In this document: positions 7,564 to 16,900 of the stretch, in pieces
Position numbering within the stretch: position 1 is the first letter of the stretch
Layout: each line of letters opens with the position of its first letter
NCBI RefSeq assembly: GCF_003390915.1
Contig: NZ_QMEM01000001.1
Location: 868,001-932,000 of the forward strand
Reading direction: 5' to 3'
DNA from: Lewinella sp. IMCC34183
GTDB lineage: Bacteria > Bacteroidota > Bacteroidia > Chitinophagales > Saprospiraceae
Length of the DNA stretch: 64,000 nt
The notes under the pieces: generated by a model
Told to the model about the DNA's origin: nothing
The model's input: the letters and a program-made list of their open reading frames with translations, nothing else
Database searches by the model: none
Translations under genes and position numbers: made by a program

Positions 7564-8013
7564 ATGAGTATACAAATACGTCAGGGCTCCGCCGCCGACC
7601 TCCCCGCCGTACACGGACTGGTGGGCGAGCTGGCCCGCTTCGAGCGCGCGGCCGATGCCTTTACCGCTACGCTGGAAGAGTACCACGAGGACTTTACCGA
7701 CCGCTTCTTTCACGTCATCGTAGCCGAGGAAACCGGTAGCGGGAAAGTCGTGGGTATGGCCCTTTACAACTTCGTCTACAGCACCTGGAAGGGCCGCATG
7801 CTCTACCTGGAGGACTTCGTCGTCGACCCGGAATACCGGCGCCACGGCATCGGACAGCGCCTCTGGGATGTCCTGAAGGAACGCGGGCGGGAACGCAGGT
7901 GCAAGCTGATGAAGTGGCAGGTACTAGACTGGAACGAGGACGCCATCCGCTTCTACGAGAACCAGGATGCCGAAATTGAAAAGGAATGGTACAACGGTAA
8001 GCTGACCCTTTAG
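7564..8013 (+). CDS. GNAT N-acetyltransferase, SSAT/thialysine acetyltransferase-like (copy 1)
   Basis: The 149-residue GNAT protein has the acetyl-CoA pyrophosphate loop in VVDPEYRRHGIGQRLW (R/QxxGxG/A) and the SSAT-like stretch YNFVYSTWKGRMLYLEDFVV, which is typical of diamine and thialysine acetyltransferases. WQVLDWNEDAIRFYE is the C-terminal acetyl-CoA/substrate segment. It probably acetylates a small primary amine, with coenzyme A as by-product. A close paralogue follows 26 nt downstream. A -7-like TTACTTTG ends only 6 nt before the ATG, so the mRNA may be leaderless. Confidence 0.88.
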   Translation: MSIQIRQGSAADLPAVHGLVGELARFERAADAFTATLEEYHEDFTDRFFHVIVAEETGSGKVVGMALYNFVYSTWKGRMLYLEDFVVDPEYRRHGIGQRLWDVLKERGRERRCKLMKWQVLDWNEDAIRFYENQDAEIEKEWYNGKLTL

Positions 8014-8026
8014 TCCACCGTACCTG

Positions 8027-8034
8027 TACCTTTG
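8027..8034 (+). promoter_or_regulatory. -7 promoter box (TACCTTTG) of the second GNAT gene
   Basis: Perfect TAnnTTTG box whose last base is 6 nt from the A of the ATG at 8040. With the usual spacing, transcription would begin at or within a base or two of the start codon. Confidence 0.55.
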
Positions 8035-8039
8035 CGGCC

Positions 8040-8489
8040 ATGAACGTAACTATCCGCCAGGGCACCGCCCACGACCTACCCGCCGCCTACCGCCTGGTGG
8101 GCGAACTCGCCCACCACCTCGACGCCGCCCACGACTTCACGGCGACCATCGACAATTTCCGGGCCGATTTCAGCGCCGGGTTCTTCCACTTTATCGTCGC
8201 GGAAGACCTGGAAGCCGGTAAAGTGGTAGGCCTGGCCCTCTACAATTTCGTGTACAGCACCTGGAAAGGGCGCATGATCTACCTGGAAGACCTCGTAACC
8301 GACCCGGCCTACCGCGGAAAGGGCATCGGGCAGCAGCTGTGGGACGAACTCAAGCAGCGCGGGCGCGAGAAGGAATGTCAACTGCTGAAGTGGCAGGTAG
8401 TGGAGTCCGACGACAGCGCCCTGCGGTTCTACAGCCGGCAGGAGGCAACTTTCGAAGAACAGTGGTTCACCGGCAAGATCGAGCTGTAG
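8040..8489 (+). CDS. GNAT N-acetyltransferase, SSAT/thialysine acetyltransferase-like (copy 2)
   Basis: Same length (149 residues) and layout as the gene before it, and clearly a tandem duplicate: YNFVYSTWKGRMIYLEDLV and KGIGQQLWDELKQRGREKE recur with scattered substitutions. The substrate-facing N-terminal and C-terminal parts differ more (for example HHLDAAHDFTAT against RFERAADAFTAT), so the two enzymes may have different amines as substrates. The gene has its own -7 box despite the short gap. It converges with the polyprenyl synthase gene, with one base between the stop codons. Confidence 0.88.
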   Translation: MNVTIRQGTAHDLPAAYRLVGELAHHLDAAHDFTATIDNFRADFSAGFFHFIVAEDLEAGKVVGLALYNFVYSTWKGRMIYLEDLVTDPAYRGKGIGQQLWDELKQRGREKECQLLKWQVVESDDSALRFYSRQEATFEEQWFTGKIEL

Positions 8490-8490
8490 A

Positions 8491-9489
8491 CTAATAGGTA
8501 CGCTGCAGCAAATCTTCGGCCACAGCCCGCAGTACCCGCTTCCACTGCGGATCGCCGGCCACGGCGTCGAGGTGGGCGTAGGCCTCCTCCTGCAACTCGT
8601 CGCGCAACTCGGCCACGAGCCGCGGCACATCCTGCAACCGCATCAGCTCCGTGACCCGCGCCACCTTGGGGCCGGGGTCCGCCGGGGTGTGGCTGAACCA
8701 GTGGATCAGCTCCTCGCGCTCCGTGTCCTGCAAGCCCTCCACCGCCTTGATGTACAGGAAAGTTTTTTTGTTCCGGATGATGTCGTTGCCAGTCAACTTG
8801 CCGGTAGTAGCCGTTTCCCCAAAGGCGTCGAGAAGGTCATCGTGGAGCTGAAAGGCCAGCCCGGTAAGGCGTCCGAAGGCGTATAAATGATCGGCATCCT
8901 CGCGGCTGCCGCCGGCGGCCAGGGCACCCAATTCTAGGGCCCCACCCAGGAGGATAGCCGTCTTGAGCTCGATCATGCGGAGGTATTCCTCGATGCTGAC
9001 GTCGGCGCGCCGCTCGAAGTCCACGTCGTACTGCTGCCCCTCGCAGACCCCGGTGGCCACCCGGTTGAAGGTGGTCAGCAGCTCCGGCAGCCGGCGCCGG
9101 TCGGGCAGGGTGTTGAGCAGTTCGTAGGCCCGGATCAGCATGAGGTCGCCGCTCAGGATGGCGGTGTTCACGTCCCACCGCTCATGGACGGTAGGCCGGC
9201 CGCGCCGCAGCGGGCTCTGGTCCATGACGTCGTCGTGCAGGAGCGTAAAGTTGTGGAACACCTCGACCGCCAGGGCCACCGGCATTCCCTGCGGCAGGTC
9301 GGGGTCGTCGCCGAACATGCGGGCGGCGATCAGCGCCAGCAGCGGCCGCACCCGCTTGCCCCCCACCTCGAGAATGTAGGCGATGGGCTCGTAGAGTCCG
9401 CGGGGCTCCGAGCGGGGCAGGCTGTTGTCCAGCCGCTCGAGAAATCTTAGGTTGAGGTCCTGGATCTGGCTCAGGTCGCGGAACGGCAT
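8491..9489 (-). CDS. Polyprenyl diphosphate synthase (FPP/GGPP synthase family)
   Basis: With the ATG at 9489 (MPFRDLSQIQ) the enzyme has 332 residues, the normal length. It has both aspartate-rich motifs: HDDVMDQSPLRRGRPT (first) and FQLHDDLLDAFG (second), plus GGKRVRPLL and the KT of IELKTAILL. It condenses isopentenyl diphosphate with allylic diphosphates in isoprenoid synthesis. The residues before the first motif (FHNFTLLHDDVMD) suggest a medium-chain product such as geranylgeranyl diphosphate, but chain length cannot be fixed by eye. An in-frame ATG at 9516 is the alternative start. Confidence 0.92.
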   Translation of the reverse strand: MPFRDLSQIQDLNLRFLERLDNSLPRSEPRGLYEPIAYILEVGGKRVRPLLALIAARMFGDDPDLPQGMPVALAVEVFHNFTLLHDDVMDQSPLRRGRPTVHERWDVNTAILSGDLMLIRAYELLNTLPDRRRLPELLTTFNRVATGVCEGQQYDVDFERRADVSIEEYLRMIELKTAILLGGALELGALAAGGSREDADHLYAFGRLTGLAFQLHDDLLDAFGETATTGKLTGNDIIRNKKTFLYIKAVEGLQDTEREELIHWFSHTPADPGPKVARVTELMRLQDVPRLVAELRDELQEEAYAHLDAVAGDPQWKRVLRAVAEDLLQRTY

Positions 9490-9611
9490 GTATCGGGGCG
9501 TTGAGGCCACAAACATACAAAGATCGCCGACGCGGCGAACGGCAAGCCGCCCTCCTGAACCATGCTTCGCGTTTACGTGTCCTATGGCAGTACCCACTAT
9601 TTACCTCGCGT

Positions 9612-10586
9612 ATGCTCGACCTTGTCATCATCGGCGGCGGCCCCTCCGGCATCAACGTAGCCATCAGCGCCAAGCGCGCCGGGCTCGACTACCTCATCAT
9701 CGAGAAGGGCGTGATCGCCAACAGCCTGTACCACTTCCCGGTCAACATGACCTTCTTCAGCACCTCGCTGAAGCTGGAGATCCAGGACACCCCCTTCATC
9801 AGCCACCAGGACAAACCCACCCGCAAGGAAGCCCTCGAGTACTACCGCCGGCTGGTCGACAGCTTCGATCTCAACATTCACCTCTACGAGCCGGTGGAGC
9901 GTATGACACCCATTGACGAAGGCTACGAGGTAGTGACCGAAAAAGATAGCTACCGCACCCGCAACGTGGTGGTGTCCACCGGCTTTTACGATACGCCCAA
10001 CTTCATGAACATCCCCGGCGAGGACCTGCCCAAGGTGCGCCACTACTACGACGACCCCCACGTCTACATCGGCCAGCGGGTCCTGGTGGTCGGCGCCGCC
10101 AACTCCGCCTGCGACGCCGCCCTGGAGTGCTGGCGCAAGGGCGCGGAGGTCACTATGGCCATCCGCGGCGACAGCATCTACGACCGGGTGAAATACTGGA
10201 TCAAGCCCGACATCGAGAACCGCATCAAGGAGGGCAGCATCAAAGCCTACTTCAACACCACGACCGACGAGATCCGGCCCCGCGAGGTGGTGCTCGGTAC
10301 GCCGGACGGACAGGTCACCCTGCCCAATGACTTCGTGCTGGCCATGACGGGCTACCGACCCAACTACGAACTTTTCGAGCGGCTGGGACTCCCCGTCCAC
10401 CACGACGCCTACTGCAAGCCGGTCTTCGACCCCGACACCCTGGAAACCAGTCTCCCCGGCGTCTACATGGCCGGCGTAGCCTGCGCGGGCCTGCAAACCA
10501 GTAAGTTGTTTATCGAGAATACCCGCGACCACGGGCAGATCATCGTCGACGGTATCCTGCAACACTCACGCAGTCTGGCGAATTAG
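9612..10586 (+). CDS. ypdA: YpdA-family bacillithiol disulfide reductase
   Basis: From the ATG at 9612 the protein has 324 residues. It begins with an FAD-binding GGGPSG motif (LVIIGGGPSGINVAISAK) and has a second nucleotide-binding site in VLVVGAANSACDAALE. The stretch VIANSLYHFPVNMTFFSTS and the absence of a CxxC redox pair are typical of YpdA/Bdr, which reduces bacillithiol disulfide with NADPH. Bacillithiol occurs in many Bacteroidota. Another flavoprotein reductase follows 30 nt downstream in the same direction, so the two may be co-transcribed and work in thiol-redox balance. The upstream extension in the same frame overlaps the polyprenyl synthase leader and is unlikely to be translated. 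Confidence 0.82.
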   Translation: MLDLVIIGGGPSGINVAISAKRAGLDYLIIEKGVIANSLYHFPVNMTFFSTSLKLEIQDTPFISHQDKPTRKEALEYYRRLVDSFDLNIHLYEPVERMTPIDEGYEVVTEKDSYRTRNVVVSTGFYDTPNFMNIPGEDLPKVRHYYDDPHVYIGQRVLVVGAANSACDAALECWRKGAEVTMAIRGDSIYDRVKYWIKPDIENRIKEGSIKAYFNTTTDEIRPREVVLGTPDGQVTLPNDFVLAMTGYRPNYELFERLGLPVHHDAYCKPVFDPDTLETSLPGVYMAGVACAGLQTSKLFIENTRDHGQIIVDGILQHSRSLAN

Positions 10587-10616
10587 TACAACAGGACGCC
10601 ACCCTAAACAATATAC

Positions 10617-11975
10617 ATGCCTGACATTAACTACGACGTCATCGTCGTCGGAGCCGGATCCGCCGGACAATCCGTAGCCGTATCCGCCGCCAAAGCCGGC
10701 AAGACGGTTGCCATCACCGAGGGCCGGGAGTACGGCGGCACCTGTCCCTTGCGCGGCTGCGACCCCAAGCTGGTTCTCCACGCCGCGGCCGAGGCCATGC
10801 ACCGCGTGAGTTGTCTGGCGGGTAAGGGTTTCACTTCTACCCCTCCCTTCTCCTGGTCCGACCTGATCGCCTGGAAGCGCACCTTTACCGAACCCGTGCC
10901 CGGGGGGAGCCGGAAGAAAATGAAGTCCAACGGGATCGACGTGTACTCCGATTACGCAAGCTTCAAGGATACCCACACCCTCCTCATCGGCGACCGCGAA
11001 GTCCGTGGGGAGACCATCATTCTCGCCACCGGCATGCGGCCGGCCCCGCTCGACATTCCCGGTCATGAGCTGATGCTCACCAGCGACGAGTTCCTCGAGA
11101 TGGAGGACCTGCCCGAAGAAATGATCGTCGTAGGCGGCGGCTACATCGGCACCGAGGCGGCCCACATTTGCCACGCCCTGGGTTGCCGCATCACGCTGGT
11201 CGTCACCGAGAACGTCCCCCTCGACAAGTTTGATCATGACCTGAGCGCCCTGCTCCGGCAGTCCGACGAGGCGCGCGGCATGAAATACCAACTCAACAGT
11301 AAGGCCACCGCCGTACGCCGCAAGGGCGATCGCTTCGAGGTCGACCTGGAAGATACCGGCGGCAACACCACTACCCTCCTTACCGACCGCGTCATCCACG
11401 CCGCCGGCCGCATCCCCAATACCGAAAAGCTGACGCTCGATCGCGCCGGTATCAAGACCGACAAGAAAGGCCGCATCTGCGTCGACGAGCGCCTGCGCAC
11501 CAACCTCGACCACGTTTACGCGCTGGGCGATTGTGCCGACACCGGTCTGCCCTTAACGCCGGTGGGGACCCACGCGGCCGGGGTGCTGGCGCAGAACCTG
11601 TTTCACGGCAATGATCTCGCTCTCGACTATTACCCTATCCCAACGGTAGCCTTTTGCCTCCCGGGCATGGCCAGCGTTGGTATGACCGCCCAGGAGGCCG
11701 AGGACTCTGATCGGGAGATCACCGTGCACTACCAGGCGGCCAGCTCCTGGTTCCATCCCCACCACCTCAATGAGGGCGTATTCGGCTTTAAACTGCTCGT
11801 GGACGAAGCGGATCAGGTCCTCGTCGGCGCCCACCTTCTCGGTCCCGATGCCACCGAGCTGATCAACCTGCTCTACGTGGCCATCCGCCGCCGTATTTCC
11901 GTGCGCGACCTCAAGGACCTCATCTTCGCCTACCCCACCGCCGCCTCGAATATCTCGGCGATGCTGAGTGCGTAG
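10617..11975 (+). CDS. Class-I pyridine nucleotide-disulfide oxidoreductase, glutathione-reductase-like, lacking the C-terminal His-Glu pair
   Basis: The 452-residue flavoprotein has the FAD site GAGSAGQSVAVSAAKAG, the redox pair Cys43/Cys48 (GGTCPLRGCDPK), the NAD(P) motif VVGGGYIGTEAA, and the second FAD motif VYALGDCADTG. It thus resembles glutathione, mercuric and lipoamide dehydrogenases. At the end, where these enzymes have HxHPTxxE, it reads FAYPTAASN, so the catalytic His and Glu are missing. That group exists in databases as an uncharacterised oxidoreductase branch. Lying after ypdA, it may reduce a thiol in the same pathway; this is inference. Substrate unknown. Confidence 0.85.
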   Translation: MPDINYDVIVVGAGSAGQSVAVSAAKAGKTVAITEGREYGGTCPLRGCDPKLVLHAAAEAMHRVSCLAGKGFTSTPPFSWSDLIAWKRTFTEPVPGGSRKKMKSNGIDVYSDYASFKDTHTLLIGDREVRGETIILATGMRPAPLDIPGHELMLTSDEFLEMEDLPEEMIVVGGGYIGTEAAHICHALGCRITLVVTENVPLDKFDHDLSALLRQSDEARGMKYQLNSKATAVRRKGDRFEVDLEDTGGNTTTLLTDRVIHAAGRIPNTEKLTLDRAGIKTDKKGRICVDERLRTNLDHVYALGDCADTGLPLTPVGTHAAGVLAQNLFHGNDLALDYYPIPTVAFCLPGMASVGMTAQEAEDSDREITVHYQAASSWFHPHHLNEGVFGFKLLVDEADQVLVGAHLLGPDATELINLLYVAIRRRISVRDLKDLIFAYPTAASNISAMLSA

Positions 11976-11976
11976 T

Positions 11977-12064
11977 TTAGCGGGTAGAGCGGGTAGAGCG
12001 GGTAGAGCGGGTACCTAGTAGCGGGTAGCGCACTGCAGCGTACATGCTACCTGCTACCTGCTAC
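11977..12064. repeat. Tandem 9-bp repeat with inverted arm
   Basis: The 9-mer AGCGGGTAG (or a rotation of it) is repeated about four times from 11978, then comes GTAGCGGGTAGC and, after a short gap, GCTACCTGCTACCTGCTACT. The right arm is nearly the reverse complement of the left, allowing an imperfect hairpin. It separates the reductase gene from polX and resembles the dinB-side repeat in design though not in sequence. Confidence 0.7.
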
Positions 12065-12070
12065 TAAAGC

Positions 12071-12078
12071 TACCTTTG
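12071..12078 (+). promoter_or_regulatory. -7 promoter box (TACCTTTG) of the polX-like gene
   Basis: Perfect box ending 5 nt before the ATG at 12083. This is too close for a normal leader and suggests a leaderless transcript. Confidence 0.55.
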
Positions 12079-12082
12079 CAAA

Positions 12083-13747
12083 ATGACGAACCCCGAGATC
12101 GCCCGGCACTTCCGCGAACTGGGCAAGCTCATGGAGCTGCACGGCGACAATCCCTTCAAGATCCGCTCGTACACCAATGCGTACAACAAGCTGCGCAAGG
12201 ACGAGCGCGACCTGGCCGGCATGTCCGAGGAGGACCTTCAAAAACTCGAAGGCGTCGGCAAGGCCATCGCGGGCAAGATCCACGAACTGGCGACGACGGG
12301 GAAAATGGAGACCCTGGAAAAGTGGCGGACCCAGACCCCGGAAGGCATACGGGAGATGCTGAACATCAGCGGCTTCGGCCCGAAGAAGGTGAAGGCGGTC
12401 TGGGACGGGCTCGGGGTCACCACCGTCGGACAGCTACTCTATGCCATAAACGAGAATCGCCTGGTGGAACTGAAGGGGTTCGGCCTGAAGACCCAAGAAT
12501 CCCTTAAGCAAAAGCTTGAATTCCTGCAGCGCAGCCGCGGCCGCTTCCTGTACCGCACCCTCGCCATCGCGGCGGACGCCCTGCTCGAGCAGCTCCGCAA
12601 CCGGTACCCCGACGAGCAATTTGCGCCTACCGGAGCCCTCCGCCGCGGCTGCCCCACCCTGGCCCGCATTGAGTTGCTCACCACCCTTGCACCCGCGCTC
12701 GTCGCCGAAATTCCTGGGTTGGTTGTTAAAAATAATGACGAAACCGCCACCCACGGGGAAGTCGACGAACTCTCCGTGACGCTGTACCACTGTACGCCGG
12801 AAACCTTCGGCAGCAAGCAGTTTCGGCGGACCGGCAGCCCCGAGTTTCTGGCCGCCTTTGTCGCCCGGTTTCCGGACCTCGATTTTTCCGGGCTGGCCGA
12901 CGAGCGGGAGGTCTTTGCGCGGGCGCAGGTGCAGTGGATCGCCCCCGAACAACGCGAACAGGACTGGATCCTCGACGCGGCGGCGACCCCCACCCCCCTG
13001 CCCGACCTGATCACCGCGGCCGACATTCGCGGAGTGGTGCACAGCCACACTACCTACAGCGACGGCATCCATACCCTGCGGGAGATGGCCGAAGCGGCGC
13101 GCGCACGCGGCTACGAATACCTGCTGGTCACGGACCACTCCCAGGCGGCCTTCTACGCCAACGGACTGAAGCCCGACCGTGTACGGGAGCAGTGGGCCGA
13201 GATCGACACCCTGAACCGGGAGCTGGCCCCCTTCCGCATCCTGAAGGGTACGGAGTGCGACATCCTCTCCGACGGCAGCCTGGACTATGACGATGACTTA
13301 CTCGCTGGCTTTGAGGTAGTTATCGCTTCCGTTCACAGCAACCTCAATATGGATGAGGAGCGGGCCACCGAGCGGCTGCTGGGTGCCATCCGCCACCCCG
13401 CCACCAACATCCTGGGGCACCCCACGGGGCGGCTGTTGCTGAGCCGGGAGGGCTACCCCATCGATCACCGGCGCATTATCGACGCCTGCGCCGAGCACGG
13501 CGTCGCCATTGAGCTCAATGCCAATCCCTACCGGTTGGATCTCGACTGGCAGTGGCTCCCCTACGCCCGGGAACGCGGGGTGCTCATTTCCGTCAATCCC
13601 GACGCCCACAGCACGGGGGGCATCGACGATATCCGCTGGGGGGTAATAGCCGCGCGAAAAGGGGGGCTGACGGTGGCCGAGTGCCTAAATGCGCTTCCGG
13701 CTGACCAATTCCTCGATTTTCTGCGAGACCATAAGACCAAATCCTAA
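12083..13747 (+). CDS. polX: PolX-family protein: helix-hairpin-helix and PHP domains intact, polymerase site degenerate
   Basis: The 554-residue protein has helix-hairpin-helix units (LEGVGKAIAGKI, NISGFGPKKVKAV), a Pol-beta-like middle and a C-terminal PHP phosphoesterase domain from about residue 315. PHP metal ligands are present: VHSHTTYSDG, LVTDHS, LKGTECDI, ASVHS, GHPTGR and NPDAHS, so 3'-5' exonuclease or AP-endonuclease activity is plausible. In the palm, GALRRGCPTLARIELL stands where active enzymes have GSxRRGxxTxGDxDxL, so both aspartates are gone (Arg195, Glu197). The third is replaced by Thr233. DNA synthesis is therefore unlikely. A repair nuclease role is inferred. Length matches bacterial PolX. 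Confidence 0.9.
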   Translation: MTNPEIARHFRELGKLMELHGDNPFKIRSYTNAYNKLRKDERDLAGMSEEDLQKLEGVGKAIAGKIHELATTGKMETLEKWRTQTPEGIREMLNISGFGPKKVKAVWDGLGVTTVGQLLYAINENRLVELKGFGLKTQESLKQKLEFLQRSRGRFLYRTLAIAADALLEQLRNRYPDEQFAPTGALRRGCPTLARIELLTTLAPALVAEIPGLVVKNNDETATHGEVDELSVTLYHCTPETFGSKQFRRTGSPEFLAAFVARFPDLDFSGLADEREVFARAQVQWIAPEQREQDWILDAAATPTPLPDLITAADIRGVVHSHTTYSDGIHTLREMAEAARARGYEYLLVTDHSQAAFYANGLKPDRVREQWAEIDTLNRELAPFRILKGTECDILSDGSLDYDDDLLAGFEVVIASVHSNLNMDEERATERLLGAIRHPATNILGHPTGRLLLSREGYPIDHRRIIDACAEHGVAIELNANPYRLDLDWQWLPYARERGVLISVNPDAHSTGGIDDIRWGVIAARKGGLTVAECLNALPADQFLDFLRDHKTKS

Positions 13748-13776
13748 CAATGCGGACTACGGCAAATCCCTTTTTA

Positions 13777-13784
13777 TATATTTG
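13777..13784 (+). promoter_or_regulatory. -7 promoter box (TATATTTG) of the susCD operon
   Basis: Perfect TAnnTTTG. The SusC ATG is at 13976, so the leader is about 190 nt, by far the longest in this window for a protein operon. A small inverted repeat (TTGTCCCGACAA, 13796-13807) lies just downstream of the expected start and could be an operator. No ORF in the leader is convincing. Confidence 0.6.
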
Positions 13785-13975
13785 CGGCCCGGTAGTTGTC
13801 CCGACAATTACTGTTCTTATGAATTTCGGAGGCAGCGTTCGCCAGATGTTAAGAGTTCCTTAACCCGTGCGGTTCCTTCGTTCATAATATCCCCACGTTT
13901 CCGTGCCCGCTGGCCCGTCACTTGGCGTAAGGCAGGGCACCCCATCATCCAAATTTCCAACCAATAAACCACAGT

Positions 13976-16900
13976 ATGAAGTCATTTAAACTTATTGTGT
14001 GGGTGCTCCTCCTAGGGGGCGTAAGTGCTCTGCACGCCCAGCAGTCCATCACCGGCGTGGTGACGGACGACAGCGGCGTTCCGCTGATCGGTGCTTCGAT
14101 CCTCGCCGCGGGCACGACGACCGGTACCGTAACGGACATTGACGGCAACTTTACCCTCAGCCTTCCCGAAAGCGCGCAGGAGCTCGTCGTATCCTATACG
14201 GGATACACCACCGGTACCGTACCGGTGACGGGTGCCAGCAACTACACGATTACCCTGTACGAAAATGCTGCTACCCTTAATGAGGTAGTCGTCACGGGCT
14301 ACGGAACGCAGACGCGCCGCCGCCTGACGACCTCCATTGCCTCGGTCAACTCCGAGGAACTGAAGGGCGTACCGGTGACCGATTTCCAGAACGCCCTGCA
14401 GGGCCGCCTTCCCGGTGTGACCATCTCCTCCAACTCTGGATCGCTGGGTTCCCAGACGAGTATCCGCGTGCGTGGTATCGGCTCCATCAACAGTGACGTA
14501 CAGCCCCTCTACGTGGTCGACGGCGTTATTCTGGAGACCAACGCCGAAGGTTACCAGCTCGGTGGCCCGGGTACCAGCCCCCTCTCCAACATCAACCCCA
14601 ACGACATCGAGTCGATCGACGTCCTGAAGGACGCCGCCAGTGCCGCCATCTACGGATCGCGGGGCTCCAACGGTGTTGTCCTCATCACCACCAAGTCCGG
14701 CAACTACAACGCCCCGGCCAACGTGAGCGTAAACCAGTACGTCGGATTCTCCAATCCTACCGCCCAGTACGACTTGCTAAGTGGCCCGGAATACGCCCGT
14801 TACTGGAACCAGGCCGTCCTCGCCGGTGGTGACTCCACCAAGATTGCTACGCAGCTTTACGACAACCCCGACGAGGAGCCCGATGCCAACTGGATCGACC
14901 TCGTGACCCGCACCGGTTCCGTAGCGGAGACCAACGCCAGCGTCAGCGGCGGTACGTCGGACCTCAGCTACTTCCTCGGTGGCGGTTACCGCGACGAGAA
15001 GGGCTGGACGGAAGGTACCAGCCTGCAGCGCTACTCCTTCCGCCTCAACCTCGAGCAGCGCTTCGGTGACAAGTGGACGGTAGGCCTCAACCTCAACCCT
15101 ACCCGCACGGTCAACAACCGGCAGAACGAGGACAATAACGTAGCCTCGCCCCAGACCTTTGCCTCCCTGTTCTTCCCCAACCTCGACCCCTACGACGAGA
15201 ACGGCGAAGCAAAAGGTGGCGTACTGAGTACCAGCACCGGCCGCACCCAGTTTGCCGGTAGCCCCCTCATCAACTGGCAGGACCAGGAGATCAGCCTGAC
15301 CACCAACCAGGTGATCGCCAACATAAACGCTTCGTTCAAGCCCCTGGACAACCTGACCTTCGCTACCCGCTTCGGTACCCAGTTCCTCTCCCTGGAAGAT
15401 TTCCAGCGCTCCGGCGTCCTCACGACCGACGGCTACGGCTCGGGCGGTACGGGCGGTGCCCAGCAGCAGTCGGTACTCAACTACACTTGGAACAACACGG
15501 CGCTGTACAACTTCTCCATCAACACCTCCGAGTTTGAGGTGCTTGCCGGTATCGAGTTGAATCGCCAGACCGAGAACGGCTTCTTCGTCGATGGTAACAC
15601 CTTCGCCGACGATCGCCTGGCGACCCTCAACTCCGCCGCCGAAATCACCGGCGGTGGTGGCTCGCGTACCGAGTCGAATTTCGTGGGCTACTTCTCCCGC
15701 CTCGGTTACGTATTTGACAACCGCCTGTTCGTGAACGTGGTGGCCCGCCTCGACGGTTCCTCGCGCTTCGGTTCGGACAACTACTACGGCTTCTTCCCCG
15801 CCGTATCGGCCGCCTACGACTTCTCCAATGACCTCAACACCCCGAGTGTCAGCCAGCTGAAACTTCGTTCCAGCTACGGTAAGACCGGTAACGCCGGCAT
15901 CGGTAACTTCGCCAGCCGGGGTCTCGTTTCTTTTGGTAACGACTACAACGCCGTTCCCGGCTTCCTGCTGAGCCAGCTCGCCAACACCGAACTGACCTGG
16001 GAAACCGCAACCACCTTCGACGTTGCTGTTGACTTCGGTTTCTTCAACGATAAGATCAAGGGCTCGCTGGGCTACTACAACAAGGTAAGCTCCGACCTGC
16101 TCCTCGATATCCCCCAGCCCTACACGGCCGGTATCAGCACGGCGGCCCTTACGGCCAACGCCGGTGAGATCGTCAACCAGGGTGTGGAATTCAGCCTCCG
16201 CTACAACGCGATCTATCGTCCTGACTTCCAGCTGTCCTTCAACGTGAACGGCGCCACCGTAGATAACAAAGTTACCCAGCTCGTCGACAACAACGGAGAC
16301 GGTGAGCCCGACGACATCAATCTCGGCAACCAGCTGATCCGCGAAGGCGAGGCCATCGGTTCCTGGTACCTCACCGAGTACGCCGGGGTCAACCCCGACA
16401 ACGGAGACGCGCTCTTCGTCAACGCGGACGGAGAGATTTCGAAGACCTACCAGCAGGGCAACGCCCGTCAGATCGTTGGTAATCCGCTGCCTGACTTCAG
16501 TGGCGGCTTCGGCGGTAACCTGTACTTCAAGGGTGTCGACCTGAGCTTCTTCTTCCAGGCCGCCCTCGGTCACCAGCTGTACCTAAGCGAAGGCCGCTTC
16601 TACGCTACCAACATGTCTTCGGTCTACAACCAGGAGCGCGGTCAGCTCAACAGTTGGCGCCCCGACAACCGGATCACCGACATCCCGGAGGCCCGCCAGG
16701 TGGGTAACGGCAACCAGCACTCGACCCGTTACCTGTCGGATGCCGACTTCCTGCGCCTGCGTAACGTGCAGCTTGGCTACACCTTCGACGGCCTCAACTC
16801 GAACGGTGCTTCTCTGCGGCTCTACGTGAGCGGACAAAACCTGCTGACGTTTACCGACTTCGCCGGCCTCGACCCCGAAGCCAGCGGCCAGGACGTCAAC

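Noticed and set aside
14777-16573. Long open frame (598 codons) on the minus strand inside susC
   Set aside because: It is the mirror of a GC-rich, codon-biased gene; its translation is low-complexity Val/Gly/Glu and matches no family.
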